64,000 nt of DNA from Rhizobium subbaraonis (GTDB taxonomy: Bacteria; Pseudomonadota; Alphaproteobacteria; Rhizobiales; Rhizobiaceae): NCBI RefSeq assembly GCF_900220975.1, contig NZ_OBQD01000017.1, positions 62,001 through 126,000 of the forward strand. The letters run 5' to 3'. The translations under genes and the position numbers were made by a program. Of this stretch, positions 23,210 through 31,639 are shown piece by piece. How positions within the stretch are numbered: position 1 is the stretch's first letter; each line of letters starts with the position of its first letter. The notes beneath the pieces are model-generated. The model was not told where the DNA came from, did not search any database, and saw only the letters and a list, made by a program, of their open reading frames with translations.

Positions 23210-24499
23210 ATGGAAACAAAGAATCTCATCCTGTTTCTCGTGGAGGCGCTGGTCTATTTCGCCTTCATGGTCGGCCTGCTGCACCAACGCCATCGCATCG
23301 GGATAGGCGTTTTCATCACCGCACTTGGCGTGCTGCACTTTCTGGAAACCTACCTGGCAGCGGTCTTCTACGTCGAACTGCCGTTCGGCGTGCTCTCGCC
23401 GGGTTCCTCGGTCCTTTTCTCCGGCAAGCTGATGATGATCCTGCTCCTCTATATCAAGGAGGATGCGGCGACGGTCCGTGCGCCGATCTACGGCCTGCTG
23501 GCCGGCAATTTCATGACCGTCATTCTCGCCGGGATCCTGCAGTATCACGAGACGATCAGCGTCGTGCCCGGCCGCGTGGTGGATCTCACCTTCATCGACG
23601 AGATGGGCTGGCTGATGCTGTGGGGCACGACGCTGCTCTATGTCGATGCGCTGGCCATCATATTGATTTACGAGCGGCTGGGGCGGGGAAGACGGATGCC
23701 GATGGCGCTTCGCCTGTTCTTATCCGGGGCAGCGGTCCTCACCTTCGATCAGCTTGGCTTCTTCGCCGCGCTCAATCTGCTGAACGATGCCCCGATGTCC
23801 GTCCTGTGGGGCGGGTGGCTGGCGAAGATGATGGCGGCGGCGCTTTTCGCGGTGCTGACAACTGCCTACCTGAGCTTTGCCCGCCTTGCCGTCCTTCCCG
23901 CTTCGTCGCGCCCGATCGCAGACATCTTCAACGACCTGACCTTCCGCGAACGCTATGAGGACCTTCTGGACCGGTCCGGCCACGATGCGCTGACCGGCGT
24001 GCTCGACCGCAGCCGCCTGGAATTCGAGGGCCCGCGCCTTCTTCAGGCCGCAAATGCGGCGGGTGCTGTGACGAGCCTGATGATTGTCGATGCCGATCAC
24101 TTCAAGGCGGTGAACGATGCCTTCGGCCATCTTGCCGGTGACCGGGTGCTCAAGGAGGCGGCTGCGACGTTGCAGGACGGTCTGCGCGCCGGCGACCGCG
24201 TCTACCGCTTCGGCGGCGAGGAATTTGTCATCCTGTGCGAGGGGCTTTCGCACGAGGGCGCGCTTGCACGCGCCGAACAGATCCGCCGCGCCGTGGCCGA
24301 ACACATCGTTCTGCCGGACGGTATGCCGGTGACGGTCAGTATCGGCGTGGCCAGCACCGATCACGATGGCGGCACGCTGAACGGCCTTTTGTCGGCGGCC
24401 GATCAGCGCCTTTACGCCGCCAAGCACCGCGGCCGCGACCGGGTCGTCGGTTGGGAACCGTCAGACGCCGACATTCGGCCTGTCGATGATTTCACGTAA
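23210..24499 (+). CDS. Membrane-bound diguanylate cyclase (GGDEF domain)
   Basis: Makes cyclic di-GMP. The 429-residue protein has about six or seven hydrophobic helices in residues 1-225 that form a membrane sensor, then a linker and a GGDEF domain. The active-site loop reads GGEEF, which is catalytically competent, and an inhibitory site RAGD (RxxD) lies exactly five residues before it, so product feedback is expected. Metal Asp is in LMIVDADHFKAVND. Its last 39 bases overlap the end of the convergent aldR gene. Confidence 0.92.
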   Translation: METKNLILFLVEALVYFAFMVGLLHQRHRIGIGVFITALGVLHFLETYLAAVFYVELPFGVLSPGSSVLFSGKLMMILLLYIKEDAATVRAPIYGLLAGNFMTVILAGILQYHETISVVPGRVVDLTFIDEMGWLMLWGTTLLYVDALAIILIYERLGRGRRMPMALRLFLSGAAVLTFDQLGFFAALNLLNDAPMSVLWGGWLAKMMAAALFAVLTTAYLSFARLAVLPASSRPIADIFNDLTFRERYEDLLDRSGHDALTGVLDRSRLEFEGPRLLQAANAAGAVTSLMIVDADHFKAVNDAFGHLAGDRVLKEAAATLQDGLRAGDRVYRFGGEEFVILCEGLSHEGALARAEQIRRAVAEHIVLPDGMPVTVSIGVASTDHDGGTLNGLLSAADQRLYAAKHRGRDRVVGWEPSDADIRPVDDFT

Positions 24500-24922
24500 G
24501 GCAAAGCTCGAATTGATCTTCACCACATGGGGCAGGGCGGAAAGCCAGTCGCGGTGGATGCGCTCGTAGTCGGCGAGATCCTTTGCCGCCACCCGCAGGA
24601 TGTAGTCGTATTCGCCCGACATCAGGTAGCAGACCAGCACGTTCGGACAGAGCTTCACCGCCGCCTCGAACTCCGCCAGCGTCTTGGCGAACTGCCCCGA
24701 CAGCGAAATGTGCACGATCGCGATCATCCGGTAGTCCAGCGCCTTTTGTGAAAGGTGCGCGTGGTAGCCGCTGATAACGCCGGACTTCTCCAGGATATCG
24801 AGCCGGCGGGAGCAGGCGGAAGGAGAAAGCCCGACACGCTCGGCCAGTTCCGCATTGGAGATGCGCCCGTTCTGCTGCAAGATGCGCAGCATTGCAGCAT
24901 CTATCGAATCCAGTGCACTCAA
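24461..24922 (-). CDS. aldR: Lrp/AsnC family regulator, probable activator of ald
   Basis: A 153-residue transcription factor. A winged HTH lies at ~2-60 (NAELAERVGLSPSACSRRLDILEKSG) and the RAM/AsnC effector domain follows, with the GEYDYILRV motif. The TTG at 24922 is chosen because AAGGA lies eight bases upstream and the resulting start (MSALDSIDAAMLRIL) matches the family. It is divergent from the alanine dehydrogenase gene, the usual aldR-ald arrangement, so alanine-responsive control is inferred. Confidence 0.85.
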   Translation of the reverse strand: MSALDSIDAAMLRILQQNGRISNAELAERVGLSPSACSRRLDILEKSGVISGYHAHLSQKALDYRMIAIVHISLSGQFAKTLAEFEAAVKLCPNVLVCYLMSGEYDYILRVAAKDLADYERIHRDWLSALPHVVKINSSFALREIIDRPNVGV

Positions 24923-25015
24923 TGCAATATCCTTCGAAAATTGATGGATGTCGAGCAAGGATACGCGAAAATCGCTTCGTATTCCAACCGTCTTCGCAAG
25001 GACATTGCGCGGGAC

Positions 25016-25034
25016 TTCTGATCCAATTCTGATC
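25016..25034. promoter_or_regulatory. Direct repeat between aldR and ald
   Basis: TTCTGATC occurs twice (25016-25023 and 25027-25034) with starts 11 bases apart, one helical turn. It lies in the gap between divergent aldR and ald, so it is a candidate AldR site. No other copy was looked for systematically. Confidence 0.35.
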
Positions 25035-25092
25035 GACCCGCGGGGAGTGGCGGGCATTTCAGATTGGCAAATCAGATGAGAGAGGAACGCGC

Positions 25093-26211
25093 ATGCGTGT
25101 CGGTTGCCCGAAGGAAATCAAGAACCACGAGTACCGTGTCGGCCTGACGCCCGGCTCGGTGCGCGAATACGTGGCGCACGGCCATGAGGTGATCGTCGAG
25201 ACGAAGGCCGGCGCCGGCATCGGCGCGGACGACGATGCCTACCGCGCTGCCGGCGCAAGGATCGTCCCCAGCGCGAAGGACATTTTCGAAAAGGCCGACA
25301 TGGTCGTAAAGGTCAAGGAGCCGCAGCCCGCCGAATGGGCGCAGCTTCGCGACGGACAGATTCTCTACACCTATCTTCATCTTGCGCCTGATCCCGAACA
25401 GACCGAGGGCCTGCTGGCGTCCGGCGTGACCGCGATCGCCTACGAGACCGTCACGGACGAGCGCGGCGGCCTGCCGCTGCTAGCGCCGATGTCGGAGGTC
25501 GCAGGCCGGCTTTCCATCCAGGCCGGGGCGACGGCGCTGCAGAAGGCCAATGGCGGCCGCGGCATCCTGCTCGGCGGCGTTCCGGGTGTTCCACCGGCAA
25601 AGGTCGCGGTGATCGGTGGCGGCGTAGTCGGCCTGCATGCGGCCAGGATGGCGGCCGGGCTTGGTGCCGACGTCGCAATCCTCGATCGCTCGATCCCGCG
25701 CCTGCGACAGTTGGACGACATCTTCAACGGCCGCGTCCATACGCGCTATTCGACGATCGACGCGCTGGAGGAGGAAGTTTTCGCCGCCGACCTCGTCATC
25801 GGTGCCGTTCTCATCCCCGGTGCTGCGGCACCGAAGCTCGTCACCCGCGAAATGCTGTCGGGCATGAAGAGGGGCTCGGTGATCGTGGACGTGGCCATTG
25901 ACCAGGGCGGCTGCTTCGAAACCTCGCATGCGACCACCCATTCCGATCCTACCTACGAGGTCGACGGGGTTATCCACTATTGCGTCGCGAACATGCCGGG
26001 CGCGGTGCCGATTACCTCGGCCCAGGCGCTGAACAACGCGACCCTGCACTATGGCCTGCAACTGGCCGACAAGGGGCTCAAAGCGATTGCGGAGGACCGT
26101 CACCTGCGCGCCGGGCTCAACGTCCACCGTGGCCGCATCACCAACAAGGCGGTCGCAGACGCGCTGGGCTACGAGATGGTATCCCCGGAAGCGGTGCTGA
26201 ACGTCGCCTGA
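25093..26211 (+). CDS. ald: Alanine dehydrogenase
   Basis: NAD-dependent interconversion of alanine and pyruvate plus ammonia. The 372-residue protein keeps all active-site residues of the family at their usual numbers: Arg15, Lys75, His96 and Asp270. The dinucleotide-binding loop is VIGGGVVG at ~173-180. A GAGAGGA ribosome site precedes the ATG. The upstream divergent Lrp-type gene probably controls it, and a strong terminator follows. Confidence 0.97.
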   Translation: MRVGCPKEIKNHEYRVGLTPGSVREYVAHGHEVIVETKAGAGIGADDDAYRAAGARIVPSAKDIFEKADMVVKVKEPQPAEWAQLRDGQILYTYLHLAPDPEQTEGLLASGVTAIAYETVTDERGGLPLLAPMSEVAGRLSIQAGATALQKANGGRGILLGGVPGVPPAKVAVIGGGVVGLHAARMAAGLGADVAILDRSIPRLRQLDDIFNGRVHTRYSTIDALEEEVFAADLVIGAVLIPGAAAPKLVTREMLSGMKRGSVIVDVAIDQGGCFETSHATTHSDPTYEVDGVIHYCVANMPGAVPITSAQALNNATLHYGLQLADKGLKAIAEDRHLRAGLNVHRGRITNKAVADALGYEMVSPEAVLNVA

Positions 26212-26239
26212 CCAGCCCGGTTAGAGGCGTTGTCAAATA

Positions 26240-26272
26240 CCCCGGGGGTCGGAAAGCGACCCCCGGGGTTTT
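26240..26272 (+). terminator. Rho-independent terminator of ald
   Basis: CCCCGGGGGTCG (26240-26251) pairs perfectly with CGACCCCCGGGG (26257-26268) around GAAAG and is followed by TTTT. Confidence 0.92.
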
Positions 26273-26408
26273 CCGTTGCCGCGATCAACCGGCTGTCAAA
26301 AGGGTTGCGGCGCCTTTTCCCGCGAACCGCGGGACGAGGCGGGCAATGACCGTGGCTGTGGAAAGCTCATTTCACAAATCCGAGAGGGCATATTTCGGAA
26401 ATAGCCCC

Positions 26409-26437
26409 TTGCACGGAAAATGGATTCGTTCTAAACG
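26409..26437 (+). promoter_or_regulatory. Candidate tRNA-Cys promoter
   Basis: TTGCAC (26409-26414) and TAAACG (26432-26437) are 17 bases apart, and the tRNA starts about 32 bases further on. The match is moderate. The stretch from the ald terminator to here (26273-26408) holds no gene I can support. Confidence 0.35.
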
Positions 26438-26468
26438 CCCGACACCACACGCTTTTAAGCATACGGAT

Positions 26469-26510
26469 GGCCTCGTGGCGGAGTGGTGACGCAGAGGACT
26501 GCAAATCCCA
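26469..26510 (+). pseudogene. 5' half of tRNA-Cys (GCA) at prophage junction (attachment site)
   Basis: The sequence follows a tRNA-Cys from its 5' end: acceptor GGCCTCG, D-arm with GGAGTGGTGACGC, then anticodon stem GAGGA, loop CTGCAAA with anticodon GCA at 26501-26503. The 3' stem starts TCC but then reads CA instead of TC, and no variable loop, T-arm or acceptor partner follows. The switch falls in the anticodon arm and the integrase gene starts 54 bases on. So this is the left host-phage junction, with the 5' half on the host side. Confidence 0.8.
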
Positions 26511-26531
26511 ACATCTTTCAATGTTTTCAAT

Positions 26532-26558
26532 GCGCGGTCTGAACAAGACGCGTTTTTT
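26532..26558 (+). terminator. Hairpin with T-run just inside the prophage
   Basis: CGCGGTCT and AGACGCG pair around GAACA with one bulged G, followed by six Ts on the plus strand. It would stop plus-strand transcription entering from the tRNA-Cys promoter. Confidence 0.5.
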
Positions 26559-26563
26559 GCAGT

Positions 26564-27811
26564 CTATTTCGCCTTTTTCTCTGTACTGAATTCATTGACC
26601 TTTTCGGCGCGTTCAGAATGGCCGAAGCGCTTTTTTGTCGCCTCCAGGACCCGCTTTTCGGTGTCCTTCGCGTAGCCCCGATATGCGCCGCTCGTGCGGT
26701 GCTTCGACAGAGCTCTGCCCTGTCCCTCGGTGAGCCCGCGTTCCTCCAGCTCAGTCATCCCCCCATGCCTCGCCTTGTCGAGCGTGAAGCCCCGAACAGG
26801 GGTTCCCTTGTCTGCCAGCTTGTTGGCGATGTCAGTCACTTCCTGAGATAGCCGGGTGCCGTCTCCGAACAGGTTCCCGTTCCGTTGGCAGACGATCGAA
26901 AGACCGTTCTTCGGCACCTGCTTTAAAATCCGCTCTGCGTCGGCGTACAGCAGCTTTAGGCTACCGTCGGCGTCGATGTACTCCAGCGGGTGCATTGCGC
27001 GCTCGTCGGTCTTCCTGTGGCCGATGATGATCTTGTCCGGTTCCGATTCCCCGCGATACCCGCTCCAAGCCGCATAGCCGGCGCCGATCGATGACGGGCG
27101 CATCAGGAATTCGAAGGCGAGAACGGCGGCGGCGGCAAGCTCCGGCCGCCCCAAGGCAACAGCCCCATCAGCAAATGCGTAAACCGTCGCCCGCTCGACG
27201 TGGCCCTTGACCTTCTTCGTGCGCTTTTTCAGCGTGACGCCTTCCCAAGGGTTGGGCGTGTCCTGCCGGAAGAGATCGGGATGGTGAGGTTTCATCCGCT
27301 TCCACATTGCCTTGCAATAGGTGACGACCTTTTCTCCGGTTCGTGCAGACTGGCCGTGGAGAATTTCGTAGATCTTGGTTGCCGTCGATACGGTGATGTT
27401 TGCGATCTTCGCATCGCCTATGCGCGCCTTGAGCCCGATGTCGTCTCGGATGATCTCTGTTGCGCACACCCGGTCTAGCACGCGCCGATAATCTGGCCGG
27501 CTGAACTCCGACACGCGCTCGAGGAACGCGTCGTGTTTCAGGTAGGTGTTCACCAGCCACTCGACCGTCCCGTACCGCGTCGTGTCGGGGGTATCCATCG
27601 GCGATTGCTCTTTGAGCCAGCCGTTTAGTCTCTCGTTCCAGAGCTCCGCCGAAGCGTTCAACTCCTTCTGCGAGAGATTGACGCCAAGCGCGGCCGACAG
27701 ATACGGGCAGTTGCGCTTGCGATAGCGGGTAGGGCACGTCCAATAGTAGCCGGTGCTGCCGTCCGCGAGCGTCTTGAACGAGGTGTAGCGCGGCAGCTCG
27801 ACGGCGACCAT
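26564..27811 (-). CDS. int: Phage integrase (tyrosine recombinase)
   Basis: Site-specific recombinase of 415 residues that inserted the phage into the adjacent tRNA-Cys gene. The N-terminal half is an arm/core-binding helical region. The catalytic half shows the first Arg in FEFLMRPSSIG, the second Arg in LDKARHGGMTELEERG, then His in SKHRTSGAYRGYAK and the nucleophile Tyr in YRGYAK. The ATG at 27811 shares one base with the stop of the AlpA-like gene (TGATG), so both come from the left early operon. Confidence 0.9.
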   Translation of the reverse strand: MVAVELPRYTSFKTLADGSTGYYWTCPTRYRKRNCPYLSAALGVNLSQKELNASAELWNERLNGWLKEQSPMDTPDTTRYGTVEWLVNTYLKHDAFLERVSEFSRPDYRRVLDRVCATEIIRDDIGLKARIGDAKIANITVSTATKIYEILHGQSARTGEKVVTYCKAMWKRMKPHHPDLFRQDTPNPWEGVTLKKRTKKVKGHVERATVYAFADGAVALGRPELAAAAVLAFEFLMRPSSIGAGYAAWSGYRGESEPDKIIIGHRKTDERAMHPLEYIDADGSLKLLYADAERILKQVPKNGLSIVCQRNGNLFGDGTRLSQEVTDIANKLADKGTPVRGFTLDKARHGGMTELEERGLTEGQGRALSKHRTSGAYRGYAKDTEKRVLEATKKRFGHSERAEKVNEFSTEKKAK

Positions 27812-28050
27812 CACCACCCCGCCAGGTCGGCGGCGGCGCTTCCTGGATCGATCACCTTGTCCAGATCGCTCTTTCGCCACGCCCGGAACTTCCCCTTGCC
27901 TGTTCCTGTGTCGATGAATGGCCGAGGCCACACCGTGCCGACACGGCTCAAGAACGCGTCGACGGTCTTCTCGCCAGCATAGGCCGCGGCGAGCTCATCG
28001 CGCAGGACAGCAGGCCAGCAGCCGGTTGGAATGACAGCGTGCTTGGTCAT
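27811..28050 (-). CDS. Small AlpA/excisionase-like protein
   Basis: A 79-residue protein starting MTKHAVIPTGCWPAVLRDELAAAY. The predicted fold is a short HTH region followed by a beta part (WPRPFIDTGTGKGKFRAWRKSDLDKVI), much like phage proteins that guide excision or activate int. Its position directly before int, with overlapping stop and start, supports that job. No firm family match can be claimed. Confidence 0.6.
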   Translation of the reverse strand: MTKHAVIPTGCWPAVLRDELAAAYAGEKTVDAFLSRVGTVWPRPFIDTGTGKGKFRAWRKSDLDKVIDPGSAAADLAGW

Positions 28051-28511
28051 GTATCCCCGCTTTCCACTGTTTCAACAGGCGCGGTCCCGCTTTCCCCGCT
28101 AGCTGCCTGGCGGATGGCGGCGGCGATCGAACGAGCCATGCACATCATGGCGATGATCTGCGATCCGGAAACCTCATCGACCTGTCCCGGCGCGTGCTGT
28201 GCCATTCTCTTGGCGGTGGCTTCGTCGGCCTCCGCAATCTGCGCGGCCCGCTCGAAAGCCTCGGCGCGGGCTTGCTGGCGTTCTGCCGCGATACGCGCCG
28301 ACATTTCGGGAAACAGGCTCTCCCTTGTCTCTGCCCGTTCAATTGCTGGCTTGGCGATGACGGCGCGCAGTTCTTCCACCTCCGCTCTAAGGCGCGTGAT
28401 CTCGGCGGCGGCTTCCTTCGGCAGATGCTCGGGATAGTCATAGGCTCGTCCAACGCTGTCCCATGTGCGGGCTGTCGGCGTGGTCAAGAGGCGTTCAACG
28501 ATATCAACCAT
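28047..28511 (-). CDS. Phage protein of unknown function, coiled coil
   Basis: A 154-residue protein with a long charged helix (EAAAEITRLRAEVEELRAVIA and following), then an alanine-rich helical end. It resembles the Ea22-type accessory proteins of phage early regions only in general character. ATGA overlap with the downstream AlpA-like gene. Confidence 0.7.
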   Translation of the reverse strand: MVDIVERLLTTPTARTWDSVGRAYDYPEHLPKEAAAEITRLRAEVEELRAVIAKPAIERAETRESLFPEMSARIAAERQQARAEAFERAAQIAEADEATAKRMAQHAPGQVDEVSGSQIIAMMCMARSIAAAIRQAASGESGTAPVETVESGDT

Positions 28512-28809
28512 GGCTGCATCCTTGCATCAGGTGGTGACGCGATTTGCGTTCCCACGCAGCCAGATCGGTTTGATACTGTTCCTCGAGCCAAAGGGCGACC
28601 GTGCCGCTACGGGTTGAAATAGGCGTGTCGGGCCTGTCGATGTTGTGGCGTTCGACGTACTTGTCGAAAAGGCCGCTCTCGACCCATGATTCCGCGTGAC
28701 TAGACGCGGCTAATGTGGCAGCGCGCCGGTCCATTGCGTCCATGCTCCGGGCGCGGACGCATAGGTCCAGACCTTCGGACAGGAGTTCGCGGCAGGTGTC
28801 GCAGGTCAT
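28504..28809 (-). CDS. Phage protein of unknown function
   Basis: A 101-residue protein with a CDTC pair at residues 3-6 and another Cys near 17, then a helical part with a WVESGLFDKYVERH stretch. It overlaps both neighbours by 4-8 bases. No known domain is seen. Confidence 0.65.
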   Translation of the reverse strand: MTCDTCRELLSEGLDLCVRARSMDAMDRRAATLAASSHAESWVESGLFDKYVERHNIDRPDTPISTRSGTVALWLEEQYQTDLAAWERKSRHHLMQGCSHG

Positions 28810-29267
28810 TCCTCACTCCTTCCTGTGCCAGAGGAAAGGGAGGGGGCGGCGGGCAAGGGCTGCCACAACGTCGGCTCGTGCCACATGCAATCGCTCATCG
28901 GACTGTCGAAGTGATCCGCCACGCTTGTCCCGGCCCACCACCAATCGCCATCTCCGTAGTTTTCGGGATCGAAGTACGCCTCGCCGACGGTGTAACCGTC
29001 GAGATCCTTGTCGGGTACGGCCACGATAACGTGCGTCTTGTCCCGTGGGGCCGTCTCGATCGGCTGCCACGTCACCACATCCGGGGTGCGGCGCTCGCGC
29101 TCGGCGAGGAGGGCGGCTTCGGAGAACAGCGGCTCGACAATATCAGGATCGCCGAAACGGAATGGACCGGGGCGTTTGCTCCCATAATGCCACTCGCCGT
29201 CGTCGCTGAATTTCCAGCGGAAGGCTACCACGTTTGCCTCCATGATATCATTCGGCACGTCAGTCAT
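28806..29267 (-). CDS. DUF551-like phage protein
   Basis: A 153-residue acidic protein. It has the WQPIETAPRDKTHVIVAVPD stretch and, at its end, a WHEPTLWQPLPAAPS stretch. This spacing is the hallmark of DUF551-type small phage proteins of unknown role. The ATG at 29267 follows GGAAGGAG. A longer frame upstream lacks a ribosome site. Confidence 0.7.
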   Translation of the reverse strand: MTDVPNDIMEANVVAFRWKFSDDGEWHYGSKRPGPFRFGDPDIVEPLFSEAALLAERERRTPDVVTWQPIETAPRDKTHVIVAVPDKDLDGYTVGEAYFDPENYGDGDWWWAGTSVADHFDSPMSDCMWHEPTLWQPLPAAPSLSSGTGRSEE

Positions 29268-29715
29268 GTCGGTCTCCTTCCGGCCCCGGCAGAAGGCCCT
29301 GTGATGTGATGCGGTCAAGCACGGTGTCACCGTTCGCCAGCAGGATTTGCCCGAGGAAGGCGCCCTCAAACGACAGGATGCCGGTTTCGACGGCGGTCAA
29401 CTGGCCCTTGATCCAGTCGCGCAGGATCGACCAGACGGCGATCTGCCCCTTTTCCAGAGCGAACCGCTCGTGCTCGATGCGGGACCTCCGCATGCGCGAC
29501 GAATGCGGATTGTGCCGAAGCCATGCGGCGGCGTACCCTTTGGCGCTGGCCGTAACCTGCACGGCGCGGCCGCGATATTCGAACTGGATAGCGATCGTGC
29601 CAGCCTGGAAATCCTCCATAGGTGCGAACTTGGAGCAGCCGAACGCCATGATGGTCTTGCGGATATCGTCCATAGCCGAACGGCCCGAGGTGCTGTTTTC
29701 GTAGGGCAGTCTCAC
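29260..29715 (-). CDS. Phage protein of unknown function
   Basis: A 151-residue protein. The central part (AIQFEYRGRAVQVTASAKGYAAAWL) looks like a small alpha/beta domain and is followed by basic and helical segments. This kind of protein recurs in rhizobial phage early operons, but I cannot name a function. It overlaps the next gene by eight bases. Confidence 0.65.
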   Translation of the reverse strand: MRLPYENSTSGRSAMDDIRKTIMAFGCSKFAPMEDFQAGTIAIQFEYRGRAVQVTASAKGYAAAWLRHNPHSSRMRRSRIEHERFALEKGQIAVWSILRDWIKGQLTAVETGILSFEGAFLGQILLANGDTVLDRITSQGLLPGPEGDRHD

Positions 29716-29900
29716 GGGCGGTCTCCTTCAGATAGGGCGCGGCGGGTCTCGACCCGGATCGGGCCGGGGCATGGCTTGTTCGGTTTGTCGGGATTTTTGA
29801 TGAAACCGCAGTTCATGCAGCAGAGTATTCGCATCGATGAATAGACGCGCTCGTGCCATACATGCCCTGTCTCGTCTACTGGCGGTAGCAGCTTACCCAT
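29712..29900 (-). CDS. Small phage protein with CxxC
   Basis: A 62-residue protein with a CCMNC cluster in the middle and a further Cys in NKPCPGP, suggesting a small metal site. It overlaps both neighbours (ATGA with 29715 gene; eight bases with the upstream gene). Function unknown. Confidence 0.6.
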   Translation of the reverse strand: MGKLLPPVDETGHVWHERVYSSMRILCCMNCGFIKNPDKPNKPCPGPIRVETRRALSEGDRP

Positions 29901-30594
29901 CTGTGCTGCCCTCCGTCTGTGGGGCGGAGGAGGCGGGGAGAGCTTCGAAGATCCGGCGCAACCCGTCTAGTTCGTCGGACAGCGGGTCGCCTTCCCACGA
30001 TGGCCCCATATTCGAACGGAATTCCTTGTCTGCCTCAAGGACCGCCGCGACTGCGAGGCGAAGCAGTCCATCCCCGGCAGGCGTGGGGGCGGGATGGGCG
30101 TAGAGGAGGGTATTTGCCGGGATCAGCTTCAGCAGTTCGATATTGTGGTGCCCATCGTTTCCGCAATCGATCAAGCCATTGCCACGGTAGATCGCCACAG
30201 CTTCCCCCTCCACCCCCGACGATGCCGGGGAGGTGGTGAGGGCGGAGAGGACCCGAGAGATATCACCCGCCCTGACGTTGCCGATAATGCGAGCCTCTGG
30301 CACCCATGCGTTGGCGCAGGCGAGAACGGCCGCCAGAACGTCTTCGGTCGTGCCGTTGTCAGGGGCCACAATCGTTTCGAGCTTCGCATAGGTGCGATCC
30401 TCGTCCGTCCCCGCCTCTACCGCCAGCGCGGCGGTGAGGGCCGGGTATGCGGCTCGGGCATCGCGTGCCCGCTCGGCAAGAACTTTCCAGTTCGTGTTGC
30501 CGATGACTTCCCTGATTTCATTCTCAAACGCAGCGAGGCCAAAAACCTCATTGATCAGCTTGAGAAATGGCTCTGCCTCTGTCGGTCCAGTCAT
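29893..30594 (-). CDS. Phage protein of unknown function
   Basis: A 233-residue protein, the start taken at ATG 30594 because GGAGAC lies just upstream and the longer frame is arginine-rich noise. The C-terminal third (SELDGLRRIFEALP, preceded by LLYAHPAPTPAGDGLLRLAVAAVL) resembles accessory proteins of phage early regions. No catalytic motif is evident. Confidence 0.65.
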   Translation of the reverse strand: MTGPTEAEPFLKLINEVFGLAAFENEIREVIGNTNWKVLAERARDARAAYPALTAALAVEAGTDEDRTYAKLETIVAPDNGTTEDVLAAVLACANAWVPEARIIGNVRAGDISRVLSALTTSPASSGVEGEAVAIYRGNGLIDCGNDGHHNIELLKLIPANTLLYAHPAPTPAGDGLLRLAVAAVLEADKEFRSNMGPSWEGDPLSDELDGLRRIFEALPASSAPQTEGSTDG

Positions 30595-30812
30595 GGCTTT
30601 GTCTCCGGGGTGCGGTGGGTGGCGGGTGATGACCATTCCACTTCGAATGGGCCGACGTAGAGCCTGCGGTAAGGCTTGACAGGGAGGTGAACATAGTCGA
30701 AGCGCCAAGCCCATCGGGCCGCGAACAGGACGTGCCCCACCTCGCCGATAAATGAGACGAAGACGCCGTTCCCCCGCCAGTCGTCGTGAAATCTTCCGAG
30801 CTTGACGCGCAT
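30591..30812 (-). CDS. Small phage protein of unknown function
   Basis: A 73-residue beta-rich, aromatic protein (MRVKLGRFHDDWRGNGVFVSFIG...). The ATG at 30812 shares its A with the stop of the preceding zinc-ribbon gene. Function unknown. Confidence 0.6.
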   Translation of the reverse strand: MRVKLGRFHDDWRGNGVFVSFIGEVGHVLFAARWAWRFDYVHLPVKPYRRLYVGPFEVEWSSPATHRTPETKP

Positions 30813-31009
30813 CACGCCTCCCTCTCGTCTTTTATGCGCCGGTCCAGCGACGTGCCCTTGCGCGGGCCTCGCTCACTCGCCCATTCGTGGCGGCAATCGT
30901 TGCATTCGAAGGTGGTGGAGCCGAAATAGTCCGTGCCGGTTCTGGCGAAGCCAAGGCATCCGCACATCGGGCAGGAGCGGCGATGAACTTTCACGAGCGT
31001 GCTGCGCAT
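30812..31009 (-). CDS. Small zinc-ribbon phage protein
   Basis: A 65-residue protein with CPMC and CNDC pairs about 22 residues apart, the pattern of a zinc ribbon, and a basic tail. Probably binds nucleic acid or protein. Its ATG directly abuts the stop of the gene before it. Confidence 0.65.
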   Translation of the reverse strand: MRSTLVKVHRRSCPMCGCLGFARTGTDYFGSTTFECNDCRHEWASERGPRKGTSLDRRIKDEREA

Positions 31010-31639
31010 TCACCCCTCCCTCTCGGCTGCATTGGCGTTAGTGAGGGCGGAACGGGCGTCCGGTATGTCGAAATCCTTGACGGCGAAGTCGCGGTAGGCG
31101 TCCTTCTGTGTGTCGAAGGCGCTCAGCAACAACTGCGGCTCTGGGTGCCATTCAGTCGAGCCGAGCCAAATCCGAACAAGGTGAAGGACGCGGACTGACG
31201 TTTCGCCACGGTAGTTCGTGTAGGTGAGTTCGTGGGATGCGGTCGGCCATTCCCTGATCAAGTGCAGTAGATAGGCTGCGTTGTCCCGCTCGCGGATCAG
31301 CGCATCCCTCTCAGCGGTGAGGGTGGAGATGGTGGCGAGGTGCTTAACGTCGTCGTCTGTAATGGCGTCCATGACCTTGATGCAGGTGTCCCGCTCCGCT
31401 TCCGCCGCATCCGCCCTTGCCTTCTCCAGCGCAAGCTGCCCGTCTCGTTCCCACACTAACTCGCGTTCGGCGTCTAAGTGGGCTTGCAGTCCATCCGCCC
31501 TTGCCTTCTCGGCGGCGAGGCCGTCGAGCAGCGCAAGGACCGTTTTCTGCTGTTCCGCAGAGAGATACAGAACGTCGTCTGCCAAACGCTGGCGTCCCAT
31601 GTTAATGGCTTCTCTCAGCTTCGCGTATTTGTCGGTCAT
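31010..31639 (-). CDS. Phage coiled-coil protein of unknown function
   Basis: A 209-residue protein. Residues ~35-120 form a charged coiled coil with two near-repeats (EKARADGLQAHLDAERELVWERD and LALEKARADAAEAERD), followed by a globular end with WLGSTEWHPEPQLLLSAFD. ATGA overlap with the DUF3850 gene upstream. Confidence 0.65.
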   Translation of the reverse strand: MTDKYAKLREAINMGRQRLADDVLYLSAEQQKTVLALLDGLAAEKARADGLQAHLDAERELVWERDGQLALEKARADAAEAERDTCIKVMDAITDDDVKHLATISTLTAERDALIRERDNAAYLLHLIREWPTASHELTYTNYRGETSVRVLHLVRIWLGSTEWHPEPQLLLSAFDTQKDAYRDFAVKDFDIPDARSALTNANAAEREG

